From positions 1 to 24,787 of the IMG/VR virus record IMGVR_UViG_3300024326_000034: DNA of 24,787 nucleotides. One strand, written 5' to 3'. Shown here piece by piece: positions 12,776-21,800 of the stretch. The position numbers were made by a program, and so were the translations under genes. Under the pieces are notes generated by a model that saw only the letters and a program-made list of their open reading frames with translations, was not told the DNA's origin and did no database searches. This DNA comes from a virus. Numbering within the stretch: the first letter of the stretch is position 1; each line of letters starts with the position of its first letter.

Positions 12776-14110
12776 CTAGTAAGCAGCAACTATGTAATCT
12801 TCGTGTACATACTGTGTTCCAGCTTTGTACTCAACTCTTACGTGTCTGTTTTGAGTTAATTGCTCATACCAAGACTCAATCTTAGTATCATCAGAAATCC
12901 CATCAGTACCTACAACTAAGTTTCTAGGAATAGTGAATAAGATTCTGTGAGGTCTTACTGAATCGAAATCATTTTCGATATGCTCATCCCACTCTTCTCT
13001 TTCTACGATTTGTACACCTCTGAAAGCTTTAACTTTCTCACCATCTCTCAATGTGAAGTAAGCAGCATCAGAACCATTTAAACTCTCGATAGTATCAGTG
13101 TAGTTATCAGCAACAGAAGCAGTAACCATAATCTTACCTTCTTGCTTGAATAACTTTCTTAAAGAGTTAGGCATTTTAGACCATAACGCTTTGAAAGCAG
13201 TTAAAGCAGCATCAGTTTTTAACGTAGTGTTAGCAACGTTTGCAGTTGTAGTAGCAATGTTAGAATCCATTGTAGTAGAAGCGTCAGTAACGATTTGCTT
13301 CATACCTGCGATACCAGCAGTAACAACTAAGTCAGTAGCAGTACCAGATAAAACTAATTTACCTTCTCTAGCTAAAACTGTAGCAGCGTGAGATGCAACG
13401 AAGTTAGAGATAGTAGTAGCAACAGAAGTATCGAAAGCCTCTGTATAAGTAGTACCGTTGATTACTAATCCTAAAGTACCTGAACCACCAGTTACAACAC
13501 CAGTATCAACTTGCTTAACAGCAACAGTTGTTTGGTAAGTAGAAGAATTAATATCTTGGTATTGTGCAGCAGGTAAAGCAGCAGAATCAAAATCATTAAT
13601 CATTCTAGTCCAGAATCCATTGTATTCTTTGTAGTCAGCATCTAAAGTTCCGTTAGGAGCTTCTGAAGTTCTAGCTTCCTTAGCAGTATCACCGAAGAAT
13701 ACTTGTCTTTGGAAATCTCTTGCGATACCACCCATGTAGATCTCCATTAAGATCTCCTCGAATAAAGTATCACCGATGTCATTCTCGTCAACACCTTTTT
13801 TCAATAAAGATTCTTTAACGTAGTTTAAGAACGCTTTACCGTTTTGTGCAACTTCAGCTTTCATATCAGATACAGAAAGAGTCTTCTGTGTGATAGTAAC
13901 ACCTGTAGATGTAGTGAAAGAAGTACCTTGAGCATAAGCTTTAGTGATCTTCTCTAAGTTATCAATGAAGTCTAATTTCTCAGAGTTCTTGATGTCTGTT
14001 CTTACAGTAACGATATCTTTGATATCAGACTGAATGAACAAAGGTTTAATAAAATACTCGCTAACACTCTCTTTAGAGAAGCTTAACGAATGTGACATTA
14101 AATTAGCCAT
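12776..14110 (-). CDS. Major capsid protein (HK97-fold candidate)
   Basis: A 444-residue soluble protein. The N-terminal arm region (SFSKESVSEYFIKPLFIQSD) is followed by a long helical part (NYVKESLLKKGVDENDIG, FEEILMEIYMGGIARDFQRQVFFGD) and mid-chain Ala/Thr-rich strands that may be an inserted domain (about residues 195-295). Then come LKTDAALTAFKALWSKMPNSL, a typical coat segment, and KIMVTASVADNY, ending with RVEYKAGTQYVHEDYIVAAY. It follows the protease-scaffold gene and the 59-aa gene and is followed by a strong terminator, as expected for the most abundant virion protein. ATG at 14108-14110 has an A-rich leader (AACAAAACAAACAAAGAAAC). Confidence 0.85.
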   Translation of the reverse strand: MANLMSHSLSFSKESVSEYFIKPLFIQSDIKDIVTVRTDIKNSEKLDFIDNLEKITKAYAQGTSFTTSTGVTITQKTLSVSDMKAEVAQNGKAFLNYVKESLLKKGVDENDIGDTLFEEILMEIYMGGIARDFQRQVFFGDTAKEARTSEAPNGTLDADYKEYNGFWTRMINDFDSAALPAAQYQDINSSTYQTTVAVKQVDTGVVTGGSGTLGLVINGTTYTEAFDTSVATTISNFVASHAATVLAREGKLVLSGTATDLVVTAGIAGMKQIVTDASTTMDSNIATTTANVANTTLKTDAALTAFKALWSKMPNSLRKLFKQEGKIMVTASVADNYTDTIESLNGSDAAYFTLRDGEKVKAFRGVQIVEREEWDEHIENDFDSVRPHRILFTIPRNLVVGTDGISDDTKIESWYEQLTQNRHVRVEYKAGTQYVHEDYIVAAY

Positions 14111-14136
14111 GTTTCTTTGTTTGTTTTGTTAATTAA

Positions 14137-14316
14137 TTATTTCTTTTTACTTTTTTTTGGTTCTTCCTTTAATTCAGCCTTAACAGCTTTCTTTGGTGCA
14201 GATCCCCCAACCTTTTTTGCTTTATAAGCTTTCTCGTAATTAGCGAAGTCAGCTTCAGGAATCTCACCTTCTCTTTCCTCACCATTTACAATAAACTTGA
14301 TTTTAATGTTTGCCAT
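14137..14316 (-). CDS. 59-aa Lys-rich protein between protease and capsid genes
   Basis: A short frame with ATG at 14314-14316 and TAA at 14137-14139. The first 30 residues look folded (MANIKIKFIVNGEEREGEIPEADF), and the last 25 are a Lys/Ala/Glu tail ending EEPKKSKKK. No membrane segment is present. It fills the gap between the scaffold-protease stop (16 bases upstream) and the capsid start (26 bases downstream), in the same direction. The location suggests a head assembly or capsid-associated small protein. The strongly basic tail could bind DNA or the acidic scaffold. I know no family for it. Confidence 0.7.
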   Translation of the reverse strand: MANIKIKFIVNGEEREGEIPEADFANYEKAYKAKKVGGSAPKKAVKAELKEEPKKSKKK

Positions 14317-14332
14317 AATTGTGCTTATTTAG

Positions 14333-14830
14333 TTACTCTTTAATATCCTTTAAGAAGTCTTTAAGAACACTAGCGTTTTCGCTTAATTGCTTTTCCTCTC
14401 CTTTGATAGATGGATCTTCGTTTCCTTCTACTTCAGTAGGCTTTACATTGAAAGCAGCTAATTCTGTTTCTTTTACTTCTAACTCAGCTTTAAGAGATTT
14501 AACCTCTTCTCCTAACTCAGCTAATGCATGATTTAAGTCAGTTTCTTTAGAGTTAAACTCTTTTACTAACTCTTCTCTTTCAGCTTCGAAAGTCTCAACA
14601 GCGTGAGCAATAGCATCAGTAGATTCTTCAGCAGTAATTTCTTCAGTTGTTGTTTCTTCTGCAACAGTTTCCTCAACAACTTCTTCAGTAGCTTCTTCTA
14701 CCTCTGTTGTAACCTCTTCAGTTGCAACAACTTCTGTAGTTTCTTCTGATAATTCTGTAGCTTCTTCAGTTTTTGTAATACCGAAGCTTTTAAGAACATC
14801 TACTACTTTGTCTGTAAATGATTTTTCCAT
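14333..14830 (-). other. Possible internal in-frame start for a free scaffold protein
   Basis: Met290 of the protease-scaffold protein (ATG at 14828-14830) begins exactly at the border between the middle domain and the acidic scaffold. The preceding minus-strand sequence is A-rich (AATCAAAAAATCAAGAA), like the leaders of the true starts in this window. The product would have 165 residues (MEKSFTDKVVDVLKSFGI...). The arrangement would match lambda C/Nu3, where scaffold is made from an internal start. The A-rich stretch also codes for Lys/Asn, so it could be a coincidence. Confidence 0.35.
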
Positions 14831-15697
14831 TTCTTGATTTTTTGATTTATAATTATTTTCAACTTCATTAATTTTTCTCTCTGCCCATGCTTTCATAGGT
14901 TTACCTCCCCATAGAAGATAAGAGATAGTACCACAAGCTTCAGGATCATCTGGATTGTAATATTCCTCTGCTCTTGACAGATAAGAAAAAGTTCTTTTTA
15001 TAGTATCCATAGATAGTGCTTCCTTCTTAGAAATCTGTTGCGCACGTTGTTTACCAACATCAGTAGCACATCTATTGTTTACTTTTTCGTTTAATTTAAT
15101 TCCTCTCTTAGCGTTATTAACAGCAGCTTCAGGATAGTCGCTGTAAGACTCTCTTAACTGCATATCAGCAGAGAATAAAGAATCTGTTGCAGCAGGTGTA
15201 TCTACTAAATCAGAAGCAGTTAGTCCAACAATAGAAACATACTCCTTAGTAATTACATTCTCGTTCTCGTCTAATTCATTTTCATATCTAGATTCACCAG
15301 ATTTAAAAACAATACTGTTACCGAACATATCTGGATTGCTTTTTGCCATAGCAAATACATAGCTATATAAATCACCTTTAGGCGACTTCTTAGAAACCTC
15401 ATCCATATATAAGTCAGCTTTTGCTTTCTTATCTTTTATTCTAAAATTCTTATATCTACCGATGTAAGTACCGAACGCATCTGAAGTCATGCTAGGATGA
15501 CCAAATCTTGCTTTTACACCCTCTTCTTGACTGTTACCTAGTTCTACTAAGTCAGAGATGAATTTAGAATCCAAATGAACACCATGTCCTTTTGCAACTC
15601 CTTCTCTAGCTAAAGTAACGCCTTTTATTACTCCTGTGTGCTCATCAATGGTATCTAAACCTGAATTTGAGAAGCATACGTCTGATCTAAATTTCAT
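14333..15697 (-). CDS. Prohead maturation protease fused to scaffold domain
   Basis: A 454-residue three-part protein. Residues 1-178 form a serine protease of the prohead type, with H67 in ARFGHPS, S128 in FGNSIVF and an acidic region SDLVDTPAATDSLF (D163, D166). Residues about 185-280 form a separate domain with YPEAAVNNAKRGIKL, CATDVGKQRAQQISK and YLLWGGKPMKAWAERKI, which I recall seeing appended to other phage head proteins but cannot name. Residues 290-454 are an acidic Glu/Thr-rich stretch and coiled coil, typical of a scaffold. It would guide capsid assembly and then cut scaffold and capsid. It lies just upstream of the 59-aa and capsid genes. Confidence 0.8.
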   Translation of the reverse strand: MKFRSDVCFSNSGLDTIDEHTGVIKGVTLAREGVAKGHGVHLDSKFISDLVELGNSQEEGVKARFGHPSMTSDAFGTYIGRYKNFRIKDKKAKADLYMDEVSKKSPKGDLYSYVFAMAKSNPDMFGNSIVFKSGESRYENELDENENVITKEYVSIVGLTASDLVDTPAATDSLFSADMQLRESYSDYPEAAVNNAKRGIKLNEKVNNRCATDVGKQRAQQISKKEALSMDTIKRTFSYLSRAEEYYNPDDPEACGTISYLLWGGKPMKAWAERKINEVENNYKSKNQEMEKSFTDKVVDVLKSFGITKTEEATELSEETTEVVATEEVTTEVEEATEEVVEETVAEETTTEEITAEESTDAIAHAVETFEAEREELVKEFNSKETDLNHALAELGEEVKSLKAELEVKETELAAFNVKPTEVEGNEDPSIKGEEKQLSENASVLKDFLKDIKE

Positions 15698-15720
15698 ATT
15701 GTCTGTCTATTATTTTGAAC

Positions 15721-15763
15721 AGTATATACCTTATACGTCATAATGACCTAAAAGGTATACACT
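15721..15763. repeat. Nested inverted repeat between tail and head modules
   Basis: The outer arms AGTATATACCTT (15721-15732) and AAGGTATACACT (15752-15763) are complementary at 11 of 12 positions. Between them lies the perfect inner palindrome GTCAT-A-ATGAC (15737-15747). This lies in the 81-base gap between the tape measure stop and the protease start, the largest gap in the structural operon. No U-tract follows on the minus strand, so it is a poor terminator. It may be an operator or an RNA processing hairpin. Confidence 0.55.
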
Positions 15764-15778
15764 ATTAGTTAAAAATTT

Positions 15779-18700
15779 TTATATAGTTGCCATAGCCTCA
15801 GCGTTTTGTACCATTCTTGACAAACTATCTGTTTCTGTAGCTACATTTACTACTGGGATTTGTGTAACAGAAGATGCAACAACCTCCCCAATCATCTGTG
15901 CCATTTCAGCTTGATTTAATGCAGAACTAGCAACAGAAGCTCTTGATACAGCACCACCATCAGCAAACATTCTTGGAGCAGCACCACCGAAGTTTATAGC
16001 GTCTAAAAGTCCTGTACCTAATCTGTCTACTGTGTTTCTAGAGAAGATATACTCTCCACCCTCTGCTTCAAAACCTGCTCTACCTGCAACAGTAAAAGGA
16101 ACTCCACCCTCTGCGTGAGAAGCACCTTCAATCATACCACCATCTTGGAATGTCTTAGGTTGGAACTTTTGAGAAGCAATAGCTGCTGTTTGCAATGATG
16201 AATTAGCTATTGCAATACCAGAAAGAATAGCAAACTGAGTAGCTCCAGCAGCACCAAAAGTCCAAGCGTTATTAGGGTTACCACTAGCGTTAACGGCAAT
16301 AGAAGAAATTTCTTTTGCTAAGTTTATTCCTACTTCAGCTATAGCGAATCTCTTATTTGCTTTAAACGCTGCTTCTGCTATCTTATTCTCAGCCTTTAAT
16401 TGTTTTTGTCTTAAAGCATCTCTTTCTTTTTCTTGTTGTTTTTCAAACTCTAATCTTTCTAATCCTTTTTGTTTTTCAAACTGAGCTTTCTGTTCTTGAG
16501 TACCTTCAAATAAATCTTTCTCCTCCTGTTGATCTAAGTCAAATCTTTCTAACATCTCGTCTTGTTTTCTGTTAAAAAGGTCTAACTCTAAATTGTTTTG
16601 GTTTACTATTGTATTAAGTCTATTCTCAGCTTCATTATTCATTATCTCGCTAATACCAAACATCCATTCTTTAGCCATGTCTGCACCAGATTGAAGTCTA
16701 GCGTCCATATCTTGTAAGGATTGATCGCTTACGCCTAAAAATTTAGCCATAAAATTTTCTTGAGTCTCTTGCTCTCCAAAAAGAAAAGGTACACTTGCAT
16801 TGTTTTTAGCTATCTGTTTTGCTATTTTTACTTTATCTGATTCTTTTTTAAAGAAATCCTTAACCTCATCATCATAAATCCCTCTTACTAACTTTTGGTA
16901 AATTAACATTAAGTCTCTTTCTCTCTTCCTGAACTCCTCATTAAATACAGCTTGTTTTTCTTTTGTAGACTCCATGTATTCGTAAGTCTCTTGAAACTCA
17001 TCTTTTTCTAACTTTAAATCAGCAATTACCTGTAAAGCTCTGTCTCTGTCGTCTGCCACTTGAGCAGTCTTTAACTGCCTTAATTCTATTAAGTTCTTTA
17101 TCCTTTGGTCATGTGCCTTCTTATCTACCTTTTCATTTTGATTGTTAACCTCTTCTATTGCCTTAGATAAATCTGCATTAGCTTTTGTTGTATCCTCAAC
17201 ACTCTTTGTGTATTTGTCGTATTCTTTTCCTAGCTTTTGTAACACCTCAAAATTGACAACGTAAGCTCTAGTTTTGGTTATTTCTTGTAGATGATCTTGA
17301 TGCTCTTCTTTTACATCTTTTAATCTATTTTTTAATATTTTTAAACGAGCAATGTGATTTTGCTCGTCACTTTCATTTGTTATCTGTTTTTTATTCTCAA
17401 GTCTTATTTCTTCTTCAATCTGAGCTACTCTAGCAGCGTGACCATTATCTTGTGCTTCTTCTATCGCTTTTAAAAATCTACCTCTTTTTTCCTGAAGCAA
17501 AGCTTGTTGACTTGTAGCAAATTTAACGTATTCTTCTTCTTGTTCTTTTCTCCTTTCTGTGTGTCTTTCTCTTATTATATTTGCTGCCTCCTCCTTATCT
17601 AAAGATTCTTCTAAAATTGCAGCGTTTTCTTCAGCAAACTTTTTGTTAGCTTTTTTTCGTTTAGAATCAAAATCAGCTTTACCTTTGATAAGAGCTTTCA
17701 TTTCTATATCCATCTGTTCTGCTACACCAAACTCTTTAATTAGGTTTGCTGCTTCTTTCTGACCTTCTCTCGCTAAGACAAGCAAAACAGACAAACCATC
17801 AATAGAGTTTTTAAAAAAATCAGTATTTGTTAATGCAATCTGAGTCTCTTCTATTTGTGATTGAAGTATTTTAAAGCTCCCTGCTAAAGTGTTTTCAATA
17901 ACACCTGCCATAGCTTCTGCCTCACCTGCTGAGTTGCCTAACGCTATTGCCAAGTCCTCTACATTAGTAATACCGTTAACTAAAGTAATGAAAGCAGCCT
18001 TAGATCTTTCATCAACCAACCCTGTTGCGTCTGATAAATCTATACCTTTTAATGAAAGCTCTTTAAAAGCATGAATTAATCCTTCAGAGTTCTTTACAGT
18101 AAAACCTAACTCTTGAGCTAAATCTGAAGTAGGATCTGTTAACTGAGACATAAGGTTTTTTAAACCTGTTGCAGCTCTTGTACCTCTTAGTCCAGCATCT
18201 GCTAAAGAACCTAATAATGCTGTTGTTGTTTCTAGATCAATATTTGCTGCTCTTGCAATCGGAGCAACAGTTTTCATTGATTGTTTAAAGTTCTCAAGAT
18301 TCAAAGCAGAAGAACTAAAAGCAGCAGCCATTATGTCTGTAACTCTTGCTGCCTCTGTTGCAGCTAAACCAAAACCTCTTATAGTAGCACCAACAACATC
18401 TGCTGCACCTGCTAAGTCTTCTCCTGTAGCTGTTGCTAAATTTAAAGTTGCTTCTGTAGCAGCTAATATCTCTGCTGTAGTAAAACCTAATTTAGAGTAT
18501 GCTAATTGCAACTCACCAACTTGAGAGGCAGTAAATGTAGTTCCTAACGCTAAGTCTCTAGCTGAAGCTGTTAGTTTTTGAAACTCTTCTTCAGTTGCTC
18601 CTGAAATAGCTTTTACTTTAGCCATTGTTAATTCAAACTCTGCTGCCACCTTAATAGTAGAAGATATAGTTTGAGCTAATAACTGAAATCCTTTAACAAT

Positions 18701-18874
18701 AATAAAACCTCTAGCTATTGCTCCTAAAGTTTTTCCTAATCCAAAGAAACTTTTACTAGCCTTATCTGCTTGTTTACCTGTCTTCTCAACAGCGTCTCCT
18801 GTCTTCTTTACCTTTTTCTCAGCACCAGATGTCTTGGTAACTATCTCAATTAATATTTTTCTATTATCTCCCAT
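15779..18874 (-). CDS. Tail tape measure protein (TP901 family)
   Basis: A 1031-residue protein. Residues about 75-330 hold the TP901 tape-measure core (FELTMAKVKAISGATEEEFQKL, LAYSKLGFTTAEI, MAAAFSSSALNLENF, GLRGTRAATGLKNLM). Long charged coiled coils follow (about 365-560 and 750-880, Glu/Lys/Gln-rich), and then a hydrophobic segment (GAAGATQFAILSGIAIANSSL) and the Gly-rich HAEGGVPFTVAGRAGFEAEGG tail often seen at the end of such proteins. An N-terminal hydrophobic stretch (GFIIVKGFQLL) is also present. It sets tail length and is ejected on infection. At about 0.15 nm per residue the tail would be near 150 nm. It overlaps the upstream gene by TAATG. Confidence 0.92.
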   Translation of the reverse strand: MGDNRKILIEIVTKTSGAEKKVKKTGDAVEKTGKQADKASKSFFGLGKTLGAIARGFIIVKGFQLLAQTISSTIKVAAEFELTMAKVKAISGATEEEFQKLTASARDLALGTTFTASQVGELQLAYSKLGFTTAEILAATEATLNLATATGEDLAGAADVVGATIRGFGLAATEAARVTDIMAAAFSSSALNLENFKQSMKTVAPIARAANIDLETTTALLGSLADAGLRGTRAATGLKNLMSQLTDPTSDLAQELGFTVKNSEGLIHAFKELSLKGIDLSDATGLVDERSKAAFITLVNGITNVEDLAIALGNSAGEAEAMAGVIENTLAGSFKILQSQIEETQIALTNTDFFKNSIDGLSVLLVLAREGQKEAANLIKEFGVAEQMDIEMKALIKGKADFDSKRKKANKKFAEENAAILEESLDKEEAANIIRERHTERRKEQEEEYVKFATSQQALLQEKRGRFLKAIEEAQDNGHAARVAQIEEEIRLENKKQITNESDEQNHIARLKILKNRLKDVKEEHQDHLQEITKTRAYVVNFEVLQKLGKEYDKYTKSVEDTTKANADLSKAIEEVNNQNEKVDKKAHDQRIKNLIELRQLKTAQVADDRDRALQVIADLKLEKDEFQETYEYMESTKEKQAVFNEEFRKRERDLMLIYQKLVRGIYDDEVKDFFKKESDKVKIAKQIAKNNASVPFLFGEQETQENFMAKFLGVSDQSLQDMDARLQSGADMAKEWMFGISEIMNNEAENRLNTIVNQNNLELDLFNRKQDEMLERFDLDQQEEKDLFEGTQEQKAQFEKQKGLERLEFEKQQEKERDALRQKQLKAENKIAEAAFKANKRFAIAEVGINLAKEISSIAVNASGNPNNAWTFGAAGATQFAILSGIAIANSSLQTAAIASQKFQPKTFQDGGMIEGASHAEGGVPFTVAGRAGFEAEGGEYIFSRNTVDRLGTGLLDAINFGGAAPRMFADGGAVSRASVASSALNQAEMAQMIGEVVASSVTQIPVVNVATETDSLSRMVQNAEAMATI

Positions 18875-21800
18875 TATATTACTACTTTAACCATTTCACC
18901 GTTTATTTCTTCATATATTTGATTCTGCACGTCATCAATATCATCCATAAGTGCGCCACCACCTTCTCTTACTATTCCACTTTTATCAACACTTAATGCG
19001 TTGTATCTTTCCGAGTCACTATTCCCTGTACCTACAGAGAACGCTGAGGTACTTGATGGCTTAGAGTATTGACCTACCACAGTTTGTCCAGAACCAGCAG
19101 CAATGTTATTCCTACCAGTTACAAAGTTACCTGTACCTCTCTTAGACACATTCCCTTTAGCTCTCTGTACCATTGAAACTTCTGTGTTATTGCTCTCATG
19201 CTTAACAACATAAGGATTAGTAGACATACCATCGTAATCAGAGATTCCAACTACATTCTTAGAGTTACTAAAATCATCCGTTTGAGCTTGTTCCTCTGCT
19301 TCAGCATAAGAAACAGAATCTCTTGTATCGGTTGCATTTAACCTAGCAGCACCTGCCTTACCTGCAAACTTACCGCCACTTCCAGAAGCAGCTTGTACCG
19401 CACTAACACCTGCGCCTGCAACAGCATCTTGTCTACCTAATGATTTATTGAATTTGTCAGCTTTCTCTGCTGCATCAGCTAAATCAGCTTGAGACTTAGC
19501 ATCAGACTTACTGTCTCCTCCTCCTCTATCACCTACATCAACAAACGCATGATCGTCACTTACCCATTCCTTGTTGTCTTCAATAATAACATTATCGTAA
19601 GTAGATTCTACTGTTCTTGTGTCGAAGTCCTCTCTCTTAATTAACTCAACCGTTGTAGTTGTGTCTACGTTAGGAAGGAAGTTAGATATTTTATCTACTA
19701 ACCAATAACCTTTTAAATTAGCAGGTTGTCCAATATAGACAGGCTTACTAATATCAAAGTTATGTATATCTCTTTTTGTCAAATAGAATGGAGCAGCTAA
19801 TTTAGTTCCCTTTTCTATTGTATTTATTGTCTTCTGATAATATGTTTGATACAATCCGTTGTCATTAGAATTGTTATATCCTAAGTGCAGATCAAAATCA
19901 ATATTAGCAGCAGCAGTACCGTAGTCATCCACCAAAGCAGAAGGGCAAGTAGATTGGTCTGCACCTTCAAAAAGCCATGTACTTCCTGAGTTTTGCTGTG
20001 CGTTCTCAAAGATTAATAATCTAGGCTTATAGTTGTAATACCTAGATGGTGCTATAGAACTAGGAGAGTATTCGTTCCACATCCTAGCTAAAACTATACC
20101 TTTAGTAGACTTATTAGCCTTACCTAGTATAGATCTGTCTATCATCTGATGAGTGTAAGCAAACAAAGGATTCTCCATCTTCTGCTCTCCATCATCAAAC
20201 CTATCTGATAGAGTATCTAACATAGATCCGTAATCCCAAGATGAAACTCTATTTAATTCACTCAAATAAGCATCTGCTCCATCATCCTTGAATTTAAAGT
20301 TAAGTTCTCTCTTATACAGATTAAGATAACTAACGTCAAACTGTTTCTTTATATCTAATTTATCTGTCCAATCTATAGCATTAACATTATCGTCATAGAA
20401 CTCATCTCTTGACTTAACAATAACTGTCTTAGCGATTGGATCTGTTTTTATCATTAAGTTAAAAGCGTGAAGACACCCTTTAATGTACTGTAATGAATTA
20501 TATCTATCATCAAGAACTGTGTTAAAAGCTAATCCTGTATATCCTTTTATTATATCAGATTGAGGAATAGATTCTAACTCTGCATTTTTTACGCTTACAA
20601 AGGTGCTTTTTTTGGTATTTAAAGGTGCGTTACCGAATAAAACACGATTAGCAGCAGAGCTATTTGTATGATCTATAACAACATCTACATATATCTCGTC
20701 ACCAGCAGCCATATTTACATTACCAGATTCCAAACCTACAGCAATAACAGAAGCCTCCCTATTATATGGTGTCATTGCAAACTCATCCATATTAGAATCC
20801 TCAGTAGGATTAATAAACTCTTGACCAATAACAGTAGTTGTTGATCCTGATTTGTGAATTATTCTGAATGTAAATGTTCCTTCGTTTACTAAATCCTCAC
20901 TAAAACTATACATCTCACAGTCAAATCTAAATCTAGATTTTAATGCCGTTGGAGCAGTATATTTATTTGTTGTTGTGTTAAATACAGAAGAAGGATTAGG
21001 AGATGCTGAATCGAATTGAATTGTAATAGGATTAAAAACTCCTCCAGTTACCTCTCCAAAAATAACATCAAAATATGCAAGAGAAGGTGAGTCAGTTTGA
21101 GGATTAATGTATGTATTAGCTACCCCTGCTGCACCTGCTTGACCTAGTATTTCTATATAATCCTTATTTAAAGCTTCTGCGCTATAACGAGCTGTACCGT
21201 ATCCTATAATTCTATAAACCGTTCCTAGAGGAGATTTTAACAAAGAATTATATGCTTGAGGTAATGCTACGTAAGTGTTGCCATCTATTGTGCTAGGAAG
21301 AGATGATGCGTCAGTAAGCCATATCTTAACTGATTGATTCTGATTAATAATAGTTCCTTCATTAGCTAATCCTGACTGTACTTTTGTTCTTCCCTTTTCT
21401 GTTTGTCCATAGGCTTGAGATCTTTTTACTAACTTAGTTTGAATAGCGTAAGTTTTTGTATCAGGATTAACAGCCTCAAAGTAGTTGTCTGTAACTAAAC
21501 CAGTTGAATCTACCCATCCTGTTCCTGTAAATGGAAATATAACTTGATCTGCTATAGGGTTATTAGTCGTATGGAAGAAGTCATTAGAGTCTGTGTCAGC
21601 TTGAAGCGTATATCCTTCGGCAGCAAATGCTTTCTCAAAGAAAGATCTCATAAACATTGCAGGCTTAAAATCTTCTACTGTTACATAGTTCTTTTCTCCC
21701 CAAGCACCGTAGTTTATTAAAGGATAAGTAATACCTCCATCGTTATATGATGTAACAGCAGTAGCTGAACTAACAGCACCATCGTTATCCCAAAACTTTT

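Noticed and set aside
13146-13391. 81-codon plus-strand frame opposite the capsid gene, and similar frames at 12468-12734, 14319-14531, 17559-17762, 17889-18074 and 18333-18524
   Set aside because: All are antisense to strong minus-strand coding genes. Their hydrophobic Val/Ala/Ser-rich translation is what the complement of Ala/Thr/Glu-rich coding sequence gives.
14560-14770. Glu/Thr/Val-rich repetitive stretch as a tandem repeat element
   Set aside because: It is low-complexity coding sequence of the scaffold tail, with variable units and no regular DNA period.
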